Part shown: positions 9,368 to 17,472 of the stretch, one piece after another | Position numbering within the stretch: position 1 is the first letter of the stretch | Layout of the letters: every line of letters starts with the position of its first letter | NCBI RefSeq assembly: GCF_001506165.1 | Contig: NZ_CP011427.1 | Coordinates: forward strand, 1,302,001 to 1,366,000 | DNA from: Pantoea vagans | Lineage (GTDB): Bacteria; Pseudomonadota; Gammaproteobacteria; Enterobacterales; Enterobacteriaceae | Reading direction: 5' to 3' | DNA: 64,000 nucleotides | Notes under the pieces: generated by a model | Databases searched by the model: none | The model's input: only the letters and a program-made list of their open reading frames with translations | What the model was told of the DNA's origin: nothing | Position numbers and translations under genes: made by a program

Positions 9368-9379
9368 GAGGTGCTGGCA

Positions 9380-10297
9380 ATGCAGGACATCCGCTTCTCA
9401 ATTGTCATTCCCGCGTATAACGCGTCGGAGTCAATTGTCACAACGTTAGATTGTGTCAAAGCGCAAACTTACCGCAATTTTGAGGTCATCATCGTTGATG
9501 ACAAATCCGCTGATGCGGCCGAACTGGCGCAGGTGGTGCAGAGTGAGCGTTATCAGGGCTTGGATATCAAGCTTGAACTCTCTCAGGTCAAACTCAACGG
9601 TGCTGGTGCCCGCAACAAAGGTATCGAACTGGCAGAAGGAGATTTTATTAGCTTCCTCGATGCCGATGACGAATGGCGTGAAGACAAACTGCAGGTGGCG
9701 TATGACACCATCACCAAACTTGAGGCGCAGGGCAAATCCCATTACCTGATCTTCAGCCAGGTGAACATTCACCAGGATGGCCATTTCCTGAAGGTGATGC
9801 CGATGCAGCCGCCAGGAAAAGACGAAACCGTGGCGGAGTACCTTTTTGGTTGCTATGGCTTTATCCAGACCAGCACCATCGTATTGAAACGCGAAGATGC
9901 CGAGAAAATCCGTTTTGATGCGCGCTATATTCGCCATCAGGATTATGACTTCTGCATCCGTGCCGATCGCATGGGTTATGACTTTGTGATGATTGACCAG
10001 CCGCTGACCACCTACCATCTGGTGACCAAATTTGGTTCCAAACACAAGGGTGAGTCGGTGAAGTACTCCTTCTTCTGGCTGGATACCATGAAACCGCATC
10101 TGACCGCGCGTGATATCCATACCTACAAAGCTTTCAAGCTGCCGCTGCGCTACAAGATGGATGGCAATTCACTGCTGGCGAGCCTCAGTTTTGCACGCTA
10201 TTTCTTCCTGACCAACCGGGACAACCGCGCTTACTTTATGAATCGCTTGCTCGACAAAGTGAAATCGCGCTTCTCGGGTGGACGCGCCGTTTCCTGA
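9380..10297 (+). CDS. GT2 glycosyltransferase, AmsB/WceB-like
   Basis: This 305-residue cytoplasmic enzyme adds a sugar to the lipid-linked EPS repeat unit. The GT-A fold signature is clear: FSIVIPAYNASESI at the N-terminus, VIIVDDKSAD, then the nucleotide-sugar-binding acidic motif FLDADDEWREDKL near residue 95. A later HQDYDFCIRADRMG resembles the catalytic-base region of family 2 enzymes. The ATG at 9380 is chosen because AAGAGGTG precedes it by 8 bp; a GTG at 9371 is less likely. Length and place suggest AmsB/WceB. Donor and linkage cannot be read from sequence. Confidence 0.85.
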   Translation: MQDIRFSIVIPAYNASESIVTTLDCVKAQTYRNFEVIIVDDKSADAAELAQVVQSERYQGLDIKLELSQVKLNGAGARNKGIELAEGDFISFLDADDEWREDKLQVAYDTITKLEAQGKSHYLIFSQVNIHQDGHFLKVMPMQPPGKDETVAEYLFGCYGFIQTSTIVLKREDAEKIRFDARYIRHQDYDFCIRADRMGYDFVMIDQPLTTYHLVTKFGSKHKGESVKYSFFWLDTMKPHLTARDIHTYKAFKLPLRYKMDGNSLLASLSFARYFFLTNRDNRAYFMNRLLDKVKSRFSGGRAVS

Positions 10298-10318
10298 TTC
10301 ATTTTTAACGACTTTCAC

Positions 10319-10345
10319 TTGCTCCCGCATCGGGGGCAATTTTTT
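10319..10345 (+). terminator. terminator-like hairpin inside the EPS cluster
   Basis: TTGCTCCCG-CAT-CGGGGGCAA forms a 9-bp stem with one G-T pair and a 3-base loop, directly followed by six T residues. It lies between two consecutive glycosyltransferase genes on the same strand. Together with the hairpin after wzc it implies either polarity relieved by antitermination or separate promoters. Confidence 0.7.
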
Positions 10346-10370
10346 GGTTCCTGACACTCCGGGTATTCAA

Positions 10371-11123
10371 ATGACAAATCATGTTGGCACCGTCGGTATC
10401 GTGATGCCGATGTATAACGCGCGTAAAACGGTATTGCGCGCGGTTGAGTCGATCGTCAAGCAGACTTACAGCGACTGGCATCTCTACCTGGTGAACGATC
10501 AGTCCACTGATGATTCTTTAGCGTTTGTGCGTGAACACTGCACCGACGCGCGCATTACCATTCTTAACAACGAAGTGAACCTCGGCGCAGCGGAAACCCG
10601 CAATGTCGGTTTGCGTGCGGCAAAAGAGGAGATCATTGCGTTCCTCGACAGCGACGACGAATGGCATGCGGATAAACTGGCGGAACAGACTGCCGCTATC
10701 GCCGCTGGCGATGATTTTGTTATCACCCATTATCATTACAAAACCAAAACCGCCGACCACGACATCCTCTACAGCAAACCCTATCTGCAGCAGGAAAACT
10801 TCGTGAAGAAGCAATATCGCGTGTGCTTCTCTTCCGTGTGTTTCCGCCGTCCCCCGCAGGGCATCTTCTTCCAGCGCAAAGGGCATGAAGACTTCCTGTT
10901 CCTCTACGAGTTATTCCTCCGCTACAAACAAGCTCGGGTGATCCAGAAGACGCTGGTCAACTATTACGAGCTGGGCGACTCACTGTCTCGCAACAAGAAT
11001 AAAGCGGCGAAATGGCACCTCGAATTATTAAGAATTATCTATAAAAACAATCCGTTAAAAATCTATTACTATTACGGCTGGTATATGGTGAATGGGGTCC
11101 TTTTCACCCTTAAACATCGCTAA
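10371..11123 (+). CDS. GT2 glycosyltransferase, AmsE/WceN-like
   Basis: A 250-residue family 2 transferase with the usual order of motifs: VGIVMPMYNARKTVLRAVESI, LYLVNDQSTDDSL, and the donor-binding FLDSDDEWHADKL near residue 95, then FQRKGHEDFLFLYELFLRYK where the catalytic base usually lies. The ATG at 10371 begins the conserved domain; the longer frame overlapping the previous gene is not supported. It is the shorter of the two GT2 genes, as AmsE is shorter than AmsB. Sugar specificity is unknown. Confidence 0.82.
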   Translation: MTNHVGTVGIVMPMYNARKTVLRAVESIVKQTYSDWHLYLVNDQSTDDSLAFVREHCTDARITILNNEVNLGAAETRNVGLRAAKEEIIAFLDSDDEWHADKLAEQTAAIAAGDDFVITHYHYKTKTADHDILYSKPYLQQENFVKKQYRVCFSSVCFRRPPQGIFFQRKGHEDFLFLYELFLRYKQARVIQKTLVNYYELGDSLSRNKNKAAKWHLELLRIIYKNNPLKIYYYYGWYMVNGVLFTLKHR

Positions 11124-11243
11124 GACCCGGCGTCCTTCGCGTTGTAGCTGCGTTGGCTGCGCACGTCCATCCCGGTCACTTACCTGAGTAAGCTCCCGGG
11201 AATGAACGCACTTGCCGCCTTGCTACAACGCAAATGTCTTGGG
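11124..11243. repeat. intergenic repeat, family A, copy 2
   Basis: The segment holds GTTGTAGCTGCGTTGGCTGCG, CCCGGTCACTTACCTGAGTA, AAGCTCCCGGG and CTTGCCGCCTTGCTACAAC; the two ends are inverted repeats (GTTGTAGC...GCTACAAC). It has the same orientation as copy 1 and is inverted relative to copy 3, so copies 2 and 3 bracket the GT4 gene between them. Confidence 0.75.
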
Positions 11244-11276
11244 TCTGGAATTGGGAATTTTGAGGTGGGAAGGTCC

Positions 11277-12311
11277 ATGAAAAAGATAGTTTTAGTTATC
11301 AAAGATGCCTACTCGTACGCGGGTACTGAGAACATCTGCAACTTCATGTCGGAGTGCCTCGGTGAGCAGCACGCCGTCACCATTTATTCGCTGGAAGGGC
11401 ATGGCAAAACCTTTTACCCGTTCGATCGTGTGAAACAGATTGTCAGCTTTGAAGGCCACAGCAACCCGATTAAAAGCGCCGTGGCGGCTATCCATCAGGA
11501 AGGCTTCGACAGCGTATTCCTGATCAGTATGGGCCGCCTGAGCGTGATGTTCGCCTTCTGGAACCTGATGGCGATGAAGAAAAAACGCTTTAAGGCCTAT
11601 GCCTGCGAACACATCGCCATTAACTCCTTCAGCAAGCCAATCAAGCTGCTGAAATGGATGTTGCTGCGCTATTACGACCAGGTGATTGTGCTGACAGACA
11701 AAGATCACCAGGTGTTCAGCCGCTGGAATATCGCCAGCCAGCAAATCCCGAATCCGGTGGTGTACAAAGCGTTTCAGCGCCAGACGCGCAGCCGTCAGGC
11801 TTTAGCGGTGGGGCGACTGGATAACCAGAAAGGTTTCGATCTGCTGCTGGATATCTGGGCCGACTTCAGCAAAACCCATCCTGAGTGGAAGCTGGTGATT
11901 GCCGGGGACGGCGAGCTGCGCCAACAGCTGCATGACCAGGCTGCTGCGCTGGGCATCACTGACAGCGTTAATTTCGTCGGCAAAGTCAGCAATATCAATG
12001 ATTACTACCGCGATAGCGATATGGCGCTGATGACCTCGCGCTATGAAGGTCTGCCGCTGGTGCTGCTGGAAGCGAAATCCTGGTCGCTGCCGGTGGTGGC
12101 ATACGACTGCCCAACCGGGCCGCAGGAGATCATCAATCACGGTGAAGATGGTTTCCTGGTGCCGATGAATGACAAATCGACGTTCCTTGCGCGGATGGGC
12201 CAACTCGCCAGCGATGATGGCCTGTTCTACGCGATGAGCGAAAAAACCAAAGAAACTGCGCTGAAGTTTGACGGTAATCAGATCAAACAAAGCTGGCTTG
12301 CATTGGTTTAG
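11277..12311 (+). CDS. GT4 glycosyltransferase, AmsD/WceM-like
   Basis: This 344-residue GT-B enzyme shows the C-terminal family 4 domain: QALAVGRLDNQKGFDLLLDIW near residue 180, WKLVIAGDGELRQQL, VNFVGKVSNINDYYRDSDMALMTSRYEGLPLVLLEAKSW split over residues 235-280, with the E-x7-E donor motif. The N-terminal half carries DAYSYAGTENICNFM, typical of this group. GAGG lies ahead of the ATG at 11277, which is preferred over the longer frame. Related clusters, as I remember them, place this gene before the shorter GT2 gene; here it is after it and flanked by inverted repeats. Confidence 0.85.
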   Translation: MKKIVLVIKDAYSYAGTENICNFMSECLGEQHAVTIYSLEGHGKTFYPFDRVKQIVSFEGHSNPIKSAVAAIHQEGFDSVFLISMGRLSVMFAFWNLMAMKKKRFKAYACEHIAINSFSKPIKLLKWMLLRYYDQVIVLTDKDHQVFSRWNIASQQIPNPVVYKAFQRQTRSRQALAVGRLDNQKGFDLLLDIWADFSKTHPEWKLVIAGDGELRQQLHDQAAALGITDSVNFVGKVSNINDYYRDSDMALMTSRYEGLPLVLLEAKSWSLPVVAYDCPTGPQEIINHGEDGFLVPMNDKSTFLARMGQLASDDGLFYAMSEKTKETALKFDGNQIKQSWLALV

Positions 12312-12314
12312 CCA

Positions 12315-12427
12315 AAATAATTCATGCCGCAGGAAGGCGGCAAGTGCTTGAGTCGCCGTGAGCTTACACCAGTAAGTGACCGGGGCGAAGGCAAGCAGCC
12401 AACGCCTCTGTGGCGTGAAGTATGACG
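12315..12427. repeat. intergenic repeat, family A, copy 3 (inverted)
   Basis: The copy contains GGAAGGCGGCAAGTGC, GTGAGCTTACACCAGTAAGT, GACCGGGGCGAAGGCAAGCA, GCCAACGCC and TTGGC-type inverted arms, ending GTGAAGTATGACGG. It is in the reverse orientation to copies 1 and 2 and the same orientation as copy 4 near 63575. Confidence 0.75.
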
Positions 12428-12490
12428 GCTAAATGCCTCCGGGATCACACTTATGGCCTCATGGCCCAATATGACCACGGGATAGAAAGC

Positions 12491-14701
12491 ATGAAAAGAA
12501 GAGAAGTCTTGCAGACTGCAGCCTCCTCCATTGTTGCCGCGCTCTCAGTGAGTGCATTTTCCAGCTACGCCGCAAAAAGTGGTCAACCTGCGTTGAAGGC
12601 TGTCGATCCGTCCAGCGTACCGCAGGGCGATGTCCCGATTCTGACGCCGGAAAATGTCTACACTATGCCGCCTCAGTTCTGGCAGAACTTTGAGGGCAAA
12701 CTGTGGATCGGTAAAGCGGGTAGCGATGCCAGCCAATCCGGCAACCAGATCCCGGTATTCCTGCGCGACGCCAACGGCAAAGTGTCACAGATTAGTCAGC
12801 CAATTGCGCTGAATAAAGGCAACTTTGCGCAGTTTATTCACGATAATGCTGCATTAATTGCCGATCCTGCTCACTCGATGGTGGTGGAGGATAATCAGGG
12901 CAACACGCTGTTTTCGATTACCGATGTATCGCGCCCCAATCAGAGCAACTTCAGCCAGCGTCTGGCACAGCCTAATGGCTACCAGCTGATTGGCGAAATT
13001 CCTTCAGTGGATGAGCTGCGCAAAACCCGTCCGCTGTTTGCTGGCGCCAAAATTAAGCTGAAAAGCTGGCACGAAGGGCTGGAAGTCGGCGGCGGCGAGT
13101 TTGTTGGTGCCTTCGGTGAGGGCAAAGATGATGGCGGCGTAATCTTCGCTGGCAACGGTTTCTACTGGCGCCGGGTGGTGGAAGATTTCAACCGCCTGAC
13201 GCTGTTTGATTTCGGTGCCATCGCCGACGGTAAAACCGACTCGGCACCGGCGATCAAAGCCATGTATCAGTGGTCACATGATGCCGATCAACCGATCTGC
13301 GTGCAGTTCCCGGCCGGGACCTTCTTTGTTTCAGGCTGCGATTTCGGCAATGAGCAGCTGCGCTTCTTCCGTATTTCGGGCGCGATGGTCAACTTCGGCT
13401 ACTTCCCGGCGACCACACTGGTATCAGATGGTCGCTCCGAGTTTCTGTTCTCGGTGAACGCGCGCTGGACTGAAATCTCCAACCTCAATTTCAACGGTAA
13501 CAACGACTCGCGTCCGAATAAGCAGGGGTTGTTCCACAATACCTGTCCGGGCGGTCAGTTCTTCCGTGGTGCCTGCCTGCGCTTCAACCGCGTGGGCGGC
13601 GTGTGTCTGAGTCTGATGGACACGCTGGATTGCAAAATTGACCAGTGGTATGCGGAAACCTGTACGGGCGATGTGATTAAAGCGACCTGGTCCGGACAGA
13701 AAGTGGGCGTGTGGGATCACAGCACCGCGATTGAACTCTCTAACTTCAATGCGCAGCACTGCTCCGGCGGCAAAGTGCTCAATCTGCCACGTTGCGGTCA
13801 GTCGATTATTCATAACGGCTGGATTGAGCACACTGAACATCCCGGCGACATCTCTGACGGTCAGTGGATTATTGATGCACTGAGTCTGGAAGATTGTAAA
13901 AACCCGCTGATTGCGCACAACTCGCGCCTCAATATGCGTCAAACCAATTTGCAGTCTGGCAGCTGGATCGACAACTCACTGCAGGGCAAACCCTGGTTAA
14001 GCATGTGGGAGATGGGCTCGACACGCGTCGAGTCTTACGGCGTCGCCATCGATGGCAGCCTGAAATACAACTACATCACCTCGCGTTTCCGCCTGAGTAA
14101 TAACACCAATCAAGAGACGTGGTTTGAGTTAGGTAACTTCTACTCGCCGACGGTGGGTGACAGCTGGGAAATCGAGGTATTTGGTCAGTCGCAGTTTAAC
14201 AACGGCACCACCAATCAACCGCTGATGGATCCGATTGACGGTAAAACCACCGGTGGGCGTGCGGTTATTCATCTGCAACGTAAAACCAAAAATGCCGAGG
14301 CGACCTGGTCGGCAGAAGGTAGCTCACCGGTACTGGAAGTGCGCTTTGATCCGCGTAGCGAGGCCGACACCCGCGTGTTCGTCAAGCTGGCGGGCTGGAT
14401 GCCAACCGCGGTGGTGCTGATTAAGAGCACGGCCAAAGACCGCTTTATGACCGGCCGCTGCGCGCGCGTTGACGCCAAAATGGACAAAGGCAATCCGAGC
14501 AGTGGCAGCCAACAGGCAGCACAGCGCTTCAGCCTGCATAACGGCAAAGCGGGGATTGGCGGCAACGAGCAGGGCGACCTGTTGCTGGCATCTCGTGCGT
14601 TGAAGCCGGAGCAGGTGGATACGCGTGAGCCGAAAGGGTTTGTTTCGGTGGTGATTAACGGCGAGCAGGTCGCTCTGCCGTATTTTGCGCTGAAGTCTTA
14701 G
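12491..14701 (+). CDS. wceF: exported tailspike-like EPS glycosidase, AmsF/WceF type
   Basis: The 736-residue protein begins with a secretion signal MKRREVLQTAASSIVAALSV followed by an Ala-rich cleavage region (SYAAKS). The twin arginines and the hydrophobic core fit a Tat signal. Further on, LTLFDFGAIADGKTDSAPAIKAMYQWS is the entry of a pectate-lyase/tailspike parallel beta-helix, and the remainder is rich in short beta-strands. The Pantoea stewartii homologue WceF is reported as a tailspike-like enzyme that modifies the EPS and its biofilm. ATG 12491 is chosen because it starts the signal peptide. Location in the periplasm or at the surface is inferred. Confidence 0.87.
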   Translation: MKRREVLQTAASSIVAALSVSAFSSYAAKSGQPALKAVDPSSVPQGDVPILTPENVYTMPPQFWQNFEGKLWIGKAGSDASQSGNQIPVFLRDANGKVSQISQPIALNKGNFAQFIHDNAALIADPAHSMVVEDNQGNTLFSITDVSRPNQSNFSQRLAQPNGYQLIGEIPSVDELRKTRPLFAGAKIKLKSWHEGLEVGGGEFVGAFGEGKDDGGVIFAGNGFYWRRVVEDFNRLTLFDFGAIADGKTDSAPAIKAMYQWSHDADQPICVQFPAGTFFVSGCDFGNEQLRFFRISGAMVNFGYFPATTLVSDGRSEFLFSVNARWTEISNLNFNGNNDSRPNKQGLFHNTCPGGQFFRGACLRFNRVGGVCLSLMDTLDCKIDQWYAETCTGDVIKATWSGQKVGVWDHSTAIELSNFNAQHCSGGKVLNLPRCGQSIIHNGWIEHTEHPGDISDGQWIIDALSLEDCKNPLIAHNSRLNMRQTNLQSGSWIDNSLQGKPWLSMWEMGSTRVESYGVAIDGSLKYNYITSRFRLSNNTNQETWFELGNFYSPTVGDSWEIEVFGQSQFNNGTTNQPLMDPIDGKTTGGRAVIHLQRKTKNAEATWSAEGSSPVLEVRFDPRSEADTRVFVKLAGWMPTAVVLIKSTAKDRFMTGRCARVDAKMDKGNPSSGSQQAAQRFSLHNGKAGIGGNEQGDLLLASRALKPEQVDTREPKGFVSVVINGEQVALPYFALKS

Positions 14702-14982
14702 TTTTAATGGCGCGATTTATCGCGCCATGGTTATCAGTAACGTGCTTTACGGTCGCCATAAATGGCAACCCTACGAGGATCGTACGCGGTTTTCGTAGGG
14801 GGGCATTCATGATGACAACCCTACGAGGATCGCACGCGTTTTTCGTAGGGTGCGCATTAATGCGCACCGCTGGATTTATTTAGGGCATTGTTCCCATTGC
14901 AGTTTTTTAATACAGAGTTCACTTTGCCAGTTCAGGAAATGGCGCGGCTTGCACAATTAAAAAAATTTTATCTGGAGTTTTT
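14702..14982. repeat. gap filled with REP-like palindromes and a 50-bp-period tandem repeat
   Basis: The palindrome ATGGCGCGATTTATCGCGCCAT lies at 14707-14728. Two near-identical 35-bp units begin at 14766 and 14816, exactly 50 bp apart; each starts CAACCCTACGAGGATCG and ends TTTTCGTAGGG or TTTTTCGTAGGG, so each can fold on CCCTACGA/TCGTAGGG. A further GGTGCGCATTAATGCGCACC palindrome ends the block near 14868. The last 100 bp are AT-rich and lead to the next gene. Confidence 0.75.
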
Positions 14983-16245
14983 ATGAAGATTTTATTGGTG
15001 GGAAACCATACCTGTGGAAATCGTGGGGATGGCGCGATTTTACGTGGATTGATTGATTCACTGCATTCCGCGCGTAAGGACCTCGATATCGATGTCATCA
15101 GTCGTTATCCAACAAGCTCCGGATACTTACTGCAGCAGGATATCCAGCAAGATTCCCTGTTCCTGCACAACAGCAAATCAGCCAAAGGGCTGGTGGGTAC
15201 GGTAAAACGCAAAGTCGCGAACCGCTTAATGCCCGACATTATGATGGCGCACTTAGGCAAGGGCGGCTTGTACAAATCGTTTTCGGTGCCACCGCACCTG
15301 GAAGCATTCACCAAAAGTCTGGCGCAATATGACGCGATCATTCAGGTTGGAGGTTCGTTCTTCGTCGATCTGTACGGCGTGACGCAATTCGACCACGCGC
15401 TCTGTGCGCTGATGGCGAAAAAGCCGCTGTATATGATTGGCCACTCGGTGGGGCCGTTTGAAAATCCACGCGTGAACGCGCTGGCGAACTTCGTGTTTGA
15501 CCGCGTTGACAGCCTGGTGCTGCGCGAGGAAGTCAGTTTCGACCGTCTGAAACAGGATGGCGTCACCACACGTCGTGTGAAGAAGGGCGTGGACACCGCC
15601 TTCCTGGTGGAAGCGCGTCAAGTGGAGAACCCAAGCCACAACTTGCTGCACTGGCAAAATATCATCCGCTCACGCAAAACCATTGCTATCACCGTGCGCG
15701 AACTGGCGCCGTTTGACAAACGCTTGGGCGTGACGCAGAAAGAGTATGAAGCCGCATTTGGTCGAGTGATTAACGCGATGATTGCCGAGGGATATCAGGT
15801 CGTGGCGTTCTCAACCTGTACTGGCATCGATAGCTACGCGAAAGACGACCGTATGGTGGCGTTAACCCTGCGCGATCACGTCGACCATCCAGAGCATTAC
15901 CATGTCATCATGGACGAGTTCAACGACCTTGAAATCGGCATCCTGCTCGCTGATTGTCACCTGACTATCGGCACCCGCCTGCACTCCGCCATCATTTCCA
16001 TGAACTTCGGTACTCCGGCTGTGGCCATCAACTATGAGCACAAGTCGCTCGGTGTGATGAACCAACTCGGCCTGCCACAAATGGCGACCGACGTACAAAG
16101 CCTGATGGACGGTTCACTGATCGACAAAGTGCAGACCGTGCTGGCGGACTACGACAATGTGAAGCGCAAAGTGGACACCGCGGTGGCGCAGGAGCGTGAA
16201 ATGGGTAACCGCATTACGGCAGAAATTCTCAACGTGCTGGGGTAA
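14983..16245 (+). CDS. wceJ: polysaccharide pyruvyltransferase AmsJ/WceJ
   Basis: Proteins of this family transfer pyruvate from phosphoenolpyruvate to make a ketal on a sugar of the repeat unit. The 420-residue protein opens with LLVGNHTCGNRGDGAILRGLI, has YDAIIQVGGSFFVDLYG at about residue 115, MIGHSVGPFENP, and the C-terminal GTRLHSAIISMNFGTPAVAINYEHKS, all standard for the PS_pyruv_trans domain. An ATCTGGAGTTTTT leader gives a good ribosome-binding site for ATG 14983. Amylovoran carries pyruvate ketals, which agrees with the gene content; the actual acceptor here is unknown. Confidence 0.92.
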   Translation: MKILLVGNHTCGNRGDGAILRGLIDSLHSARKDLDIDVISRYPTSSGYLLQQDIQQDSLFLHNSKSAKGLVGTVKRKVANRLMPDIMMAHLGKGGLYKSFSVPPHLEAFTKSLAQYDAIIQVGGSFFVDLYGVTQFDHALCALMAKKPLYMIGHSVGPFENPRVNALANFVFDRVDSLVLREEVSFDRLKQDGVTTRRVKKGVDTAFLVEARQVENPSHNLLHWQNIIRSRKTIAITVRELAPFDKRLGVTQKEYEAAFGRVINAMIAEGYQVVAFSTCTGIDSYAKDDRMVALTLRDHVDHPEHYHVIMDEFNDLEIGILLADCHLTIGTRLHSAIISMNFGTPAVAINYEHKSLGVMNQLGLPQMATDVQSLMDGSLIDKVQTVLADYDNVKRKVDTAVAQEREMGNRITAEILNVLG

Positions 16246-16248
16246 GTG

Positions 16249-17472
16249 ATGAAGCTGACCTTTTTCACCATGCGTTTTCCGGTTGCCTCTGAGACGTTTG
16301 TCCTCAATCAGGTGACGCATTTCATCGATGCAGGCTACGACGTGGAGATTATCTCCGTGTTTCCCGGCGATATGATCAATCGTCACGCCGCGTTCGATGA
16401 TTACAATCTGGCAGCGAAAACCCACTATTTACTGCCGGAAGAGAAAGTCTCGAATCTGGATAAGCTGACGCAGCGTATTGGTCTGATGCTGCCGAAAATC
16501 GCCAAACCGTCGCTGATCAAATCGCTCAACGTCGGACGTTACGGGGCGCAAGCGAAAAAGCTGCTGCTGCCGGCCATTGTGGCCAACGCGAAGCAAACCT
16601 TCACTGCGGATGTTTTTCTGGTGCACTTTGGCTATGCCGGTGCGCTGGCGAATAAATTGCGTGAACTTGGCGTGTTGAAAGGCAAGCAGGCCACGGTGTT
16701 CCACGGCGCGGATATCTCGCGCCGTCACATTCTCGAAGAGCACAAGCTCGATTACGTCAACCTGTTCAAGCAGAGTGAACTAATGCTGCCTATCAGCCAT
16801 TTGTGGGAGAACAAGCTGATCGAGATGGGCTGTCCGCGCGAGAAAGTACATGTCACCCGCATGGGCATCGAGCCGGAGAAATTTAACTTCAAACCGCGCG
16901 AGGCCTTCCACCAGCCGCTGCGCATCGTCTCGGTGGCACGTCTGACCGAGAAGAAAGGGCTGGATGTGGCCGTGAAAGCCAGTGAAATCCTGCGCAACAA
17001 TGGTGGACAGTTCCAGTTCACCATCATCGGTAACGGTGAGCAGGACGGCATGATGCGCGAACACATCGCCCGTGCGGGGCTGGAAGCGTTTGTCACTATG
17101 CCGGGCTTTAAACCCCAGGAAGAGATCCGTCAGGCGCTGAATGAAGCGGATATCTTCTTGCTGCCGTCAAAAACCGCTGCGGATGGCGACATGGAAGGTA
17201 TTCCGGTGGCGTTGATGGAGGCGATGGCGGTGGGCTTGCCGGTGGTCTCCACCTATCACAGTGGTATTCCAGAGCTGATTCAGAACAACGTGAGTGGCTG
17301 GTTGGTTTCCGAAAACAACGCCGAGGAACTGGCAGAAACGTTACTGCGTTTATCCCGTGGTGATGTGGATGTGGCACCTGTGGTCGCCGCTGCGCGTCAC
17401 AAAGTGGAAACTGAGTTCAATCAGCATATCGCCTACGGCGAGCTGGCAAAAATTCTGGAGCAAATGGTGTGA
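16249..17472 (+). CDS. wceK: GT4 glycosyltransferase AmsK/WceK
   Basis: This 407-residue GT-B transferase has the N-terminal FFTMRFPVASETFVLNQVTHF of the colanic/amylovoran group, the helix VFHGADIS near residue 148, and the GT4 domain with RIVSVARLTEKKGLDVAVKA, FTIIGNGEQDGMM and DIFLLPSKTAADGDMEGIPVALMEAMAVGLPVV split across residues 300-330. The ATG at 16249 lies 3 bp after the pyruvyltransferase stop; a GTG at 16246 is the only alternative. It matches AmsK in length and position. Specificity is not readable. Confidence 0.88.
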   Translation: MKLTFFTMRFPVASETFVLNQVTHFIDAGYDVEIISVFPGDMINRHAAFDDYNLAAKTHYLLPEEKVSNLDKLTQRIGLMLPKIAKPSLIKSLNVGRYGAQAKKLLLPAIVANAKQTFTADVFLVHFGYAGALANKLRELGVLKGKQATVFHGADISRRHILEEHKLDYVNLFKQSELMLPISHLWENKLIEMGCPREKVHVTRMGIEPEKFNFKPREAFHQPLRIVSVARLTEKKGLDVAVKASEILRNNGGQFQFTIIGNGEQDGMMREHIARAGLEAFVTMPGFKPQEEIRQALNEADIFLLPSKTAADGDMEGIPVALMEAMAVGLPVVSTYHSGIPELIQNNVSGWLVSENNAEELAETLLRLSRGDVDVAPVVAAARHKVETEFNQHIAYGELAKILEQMV

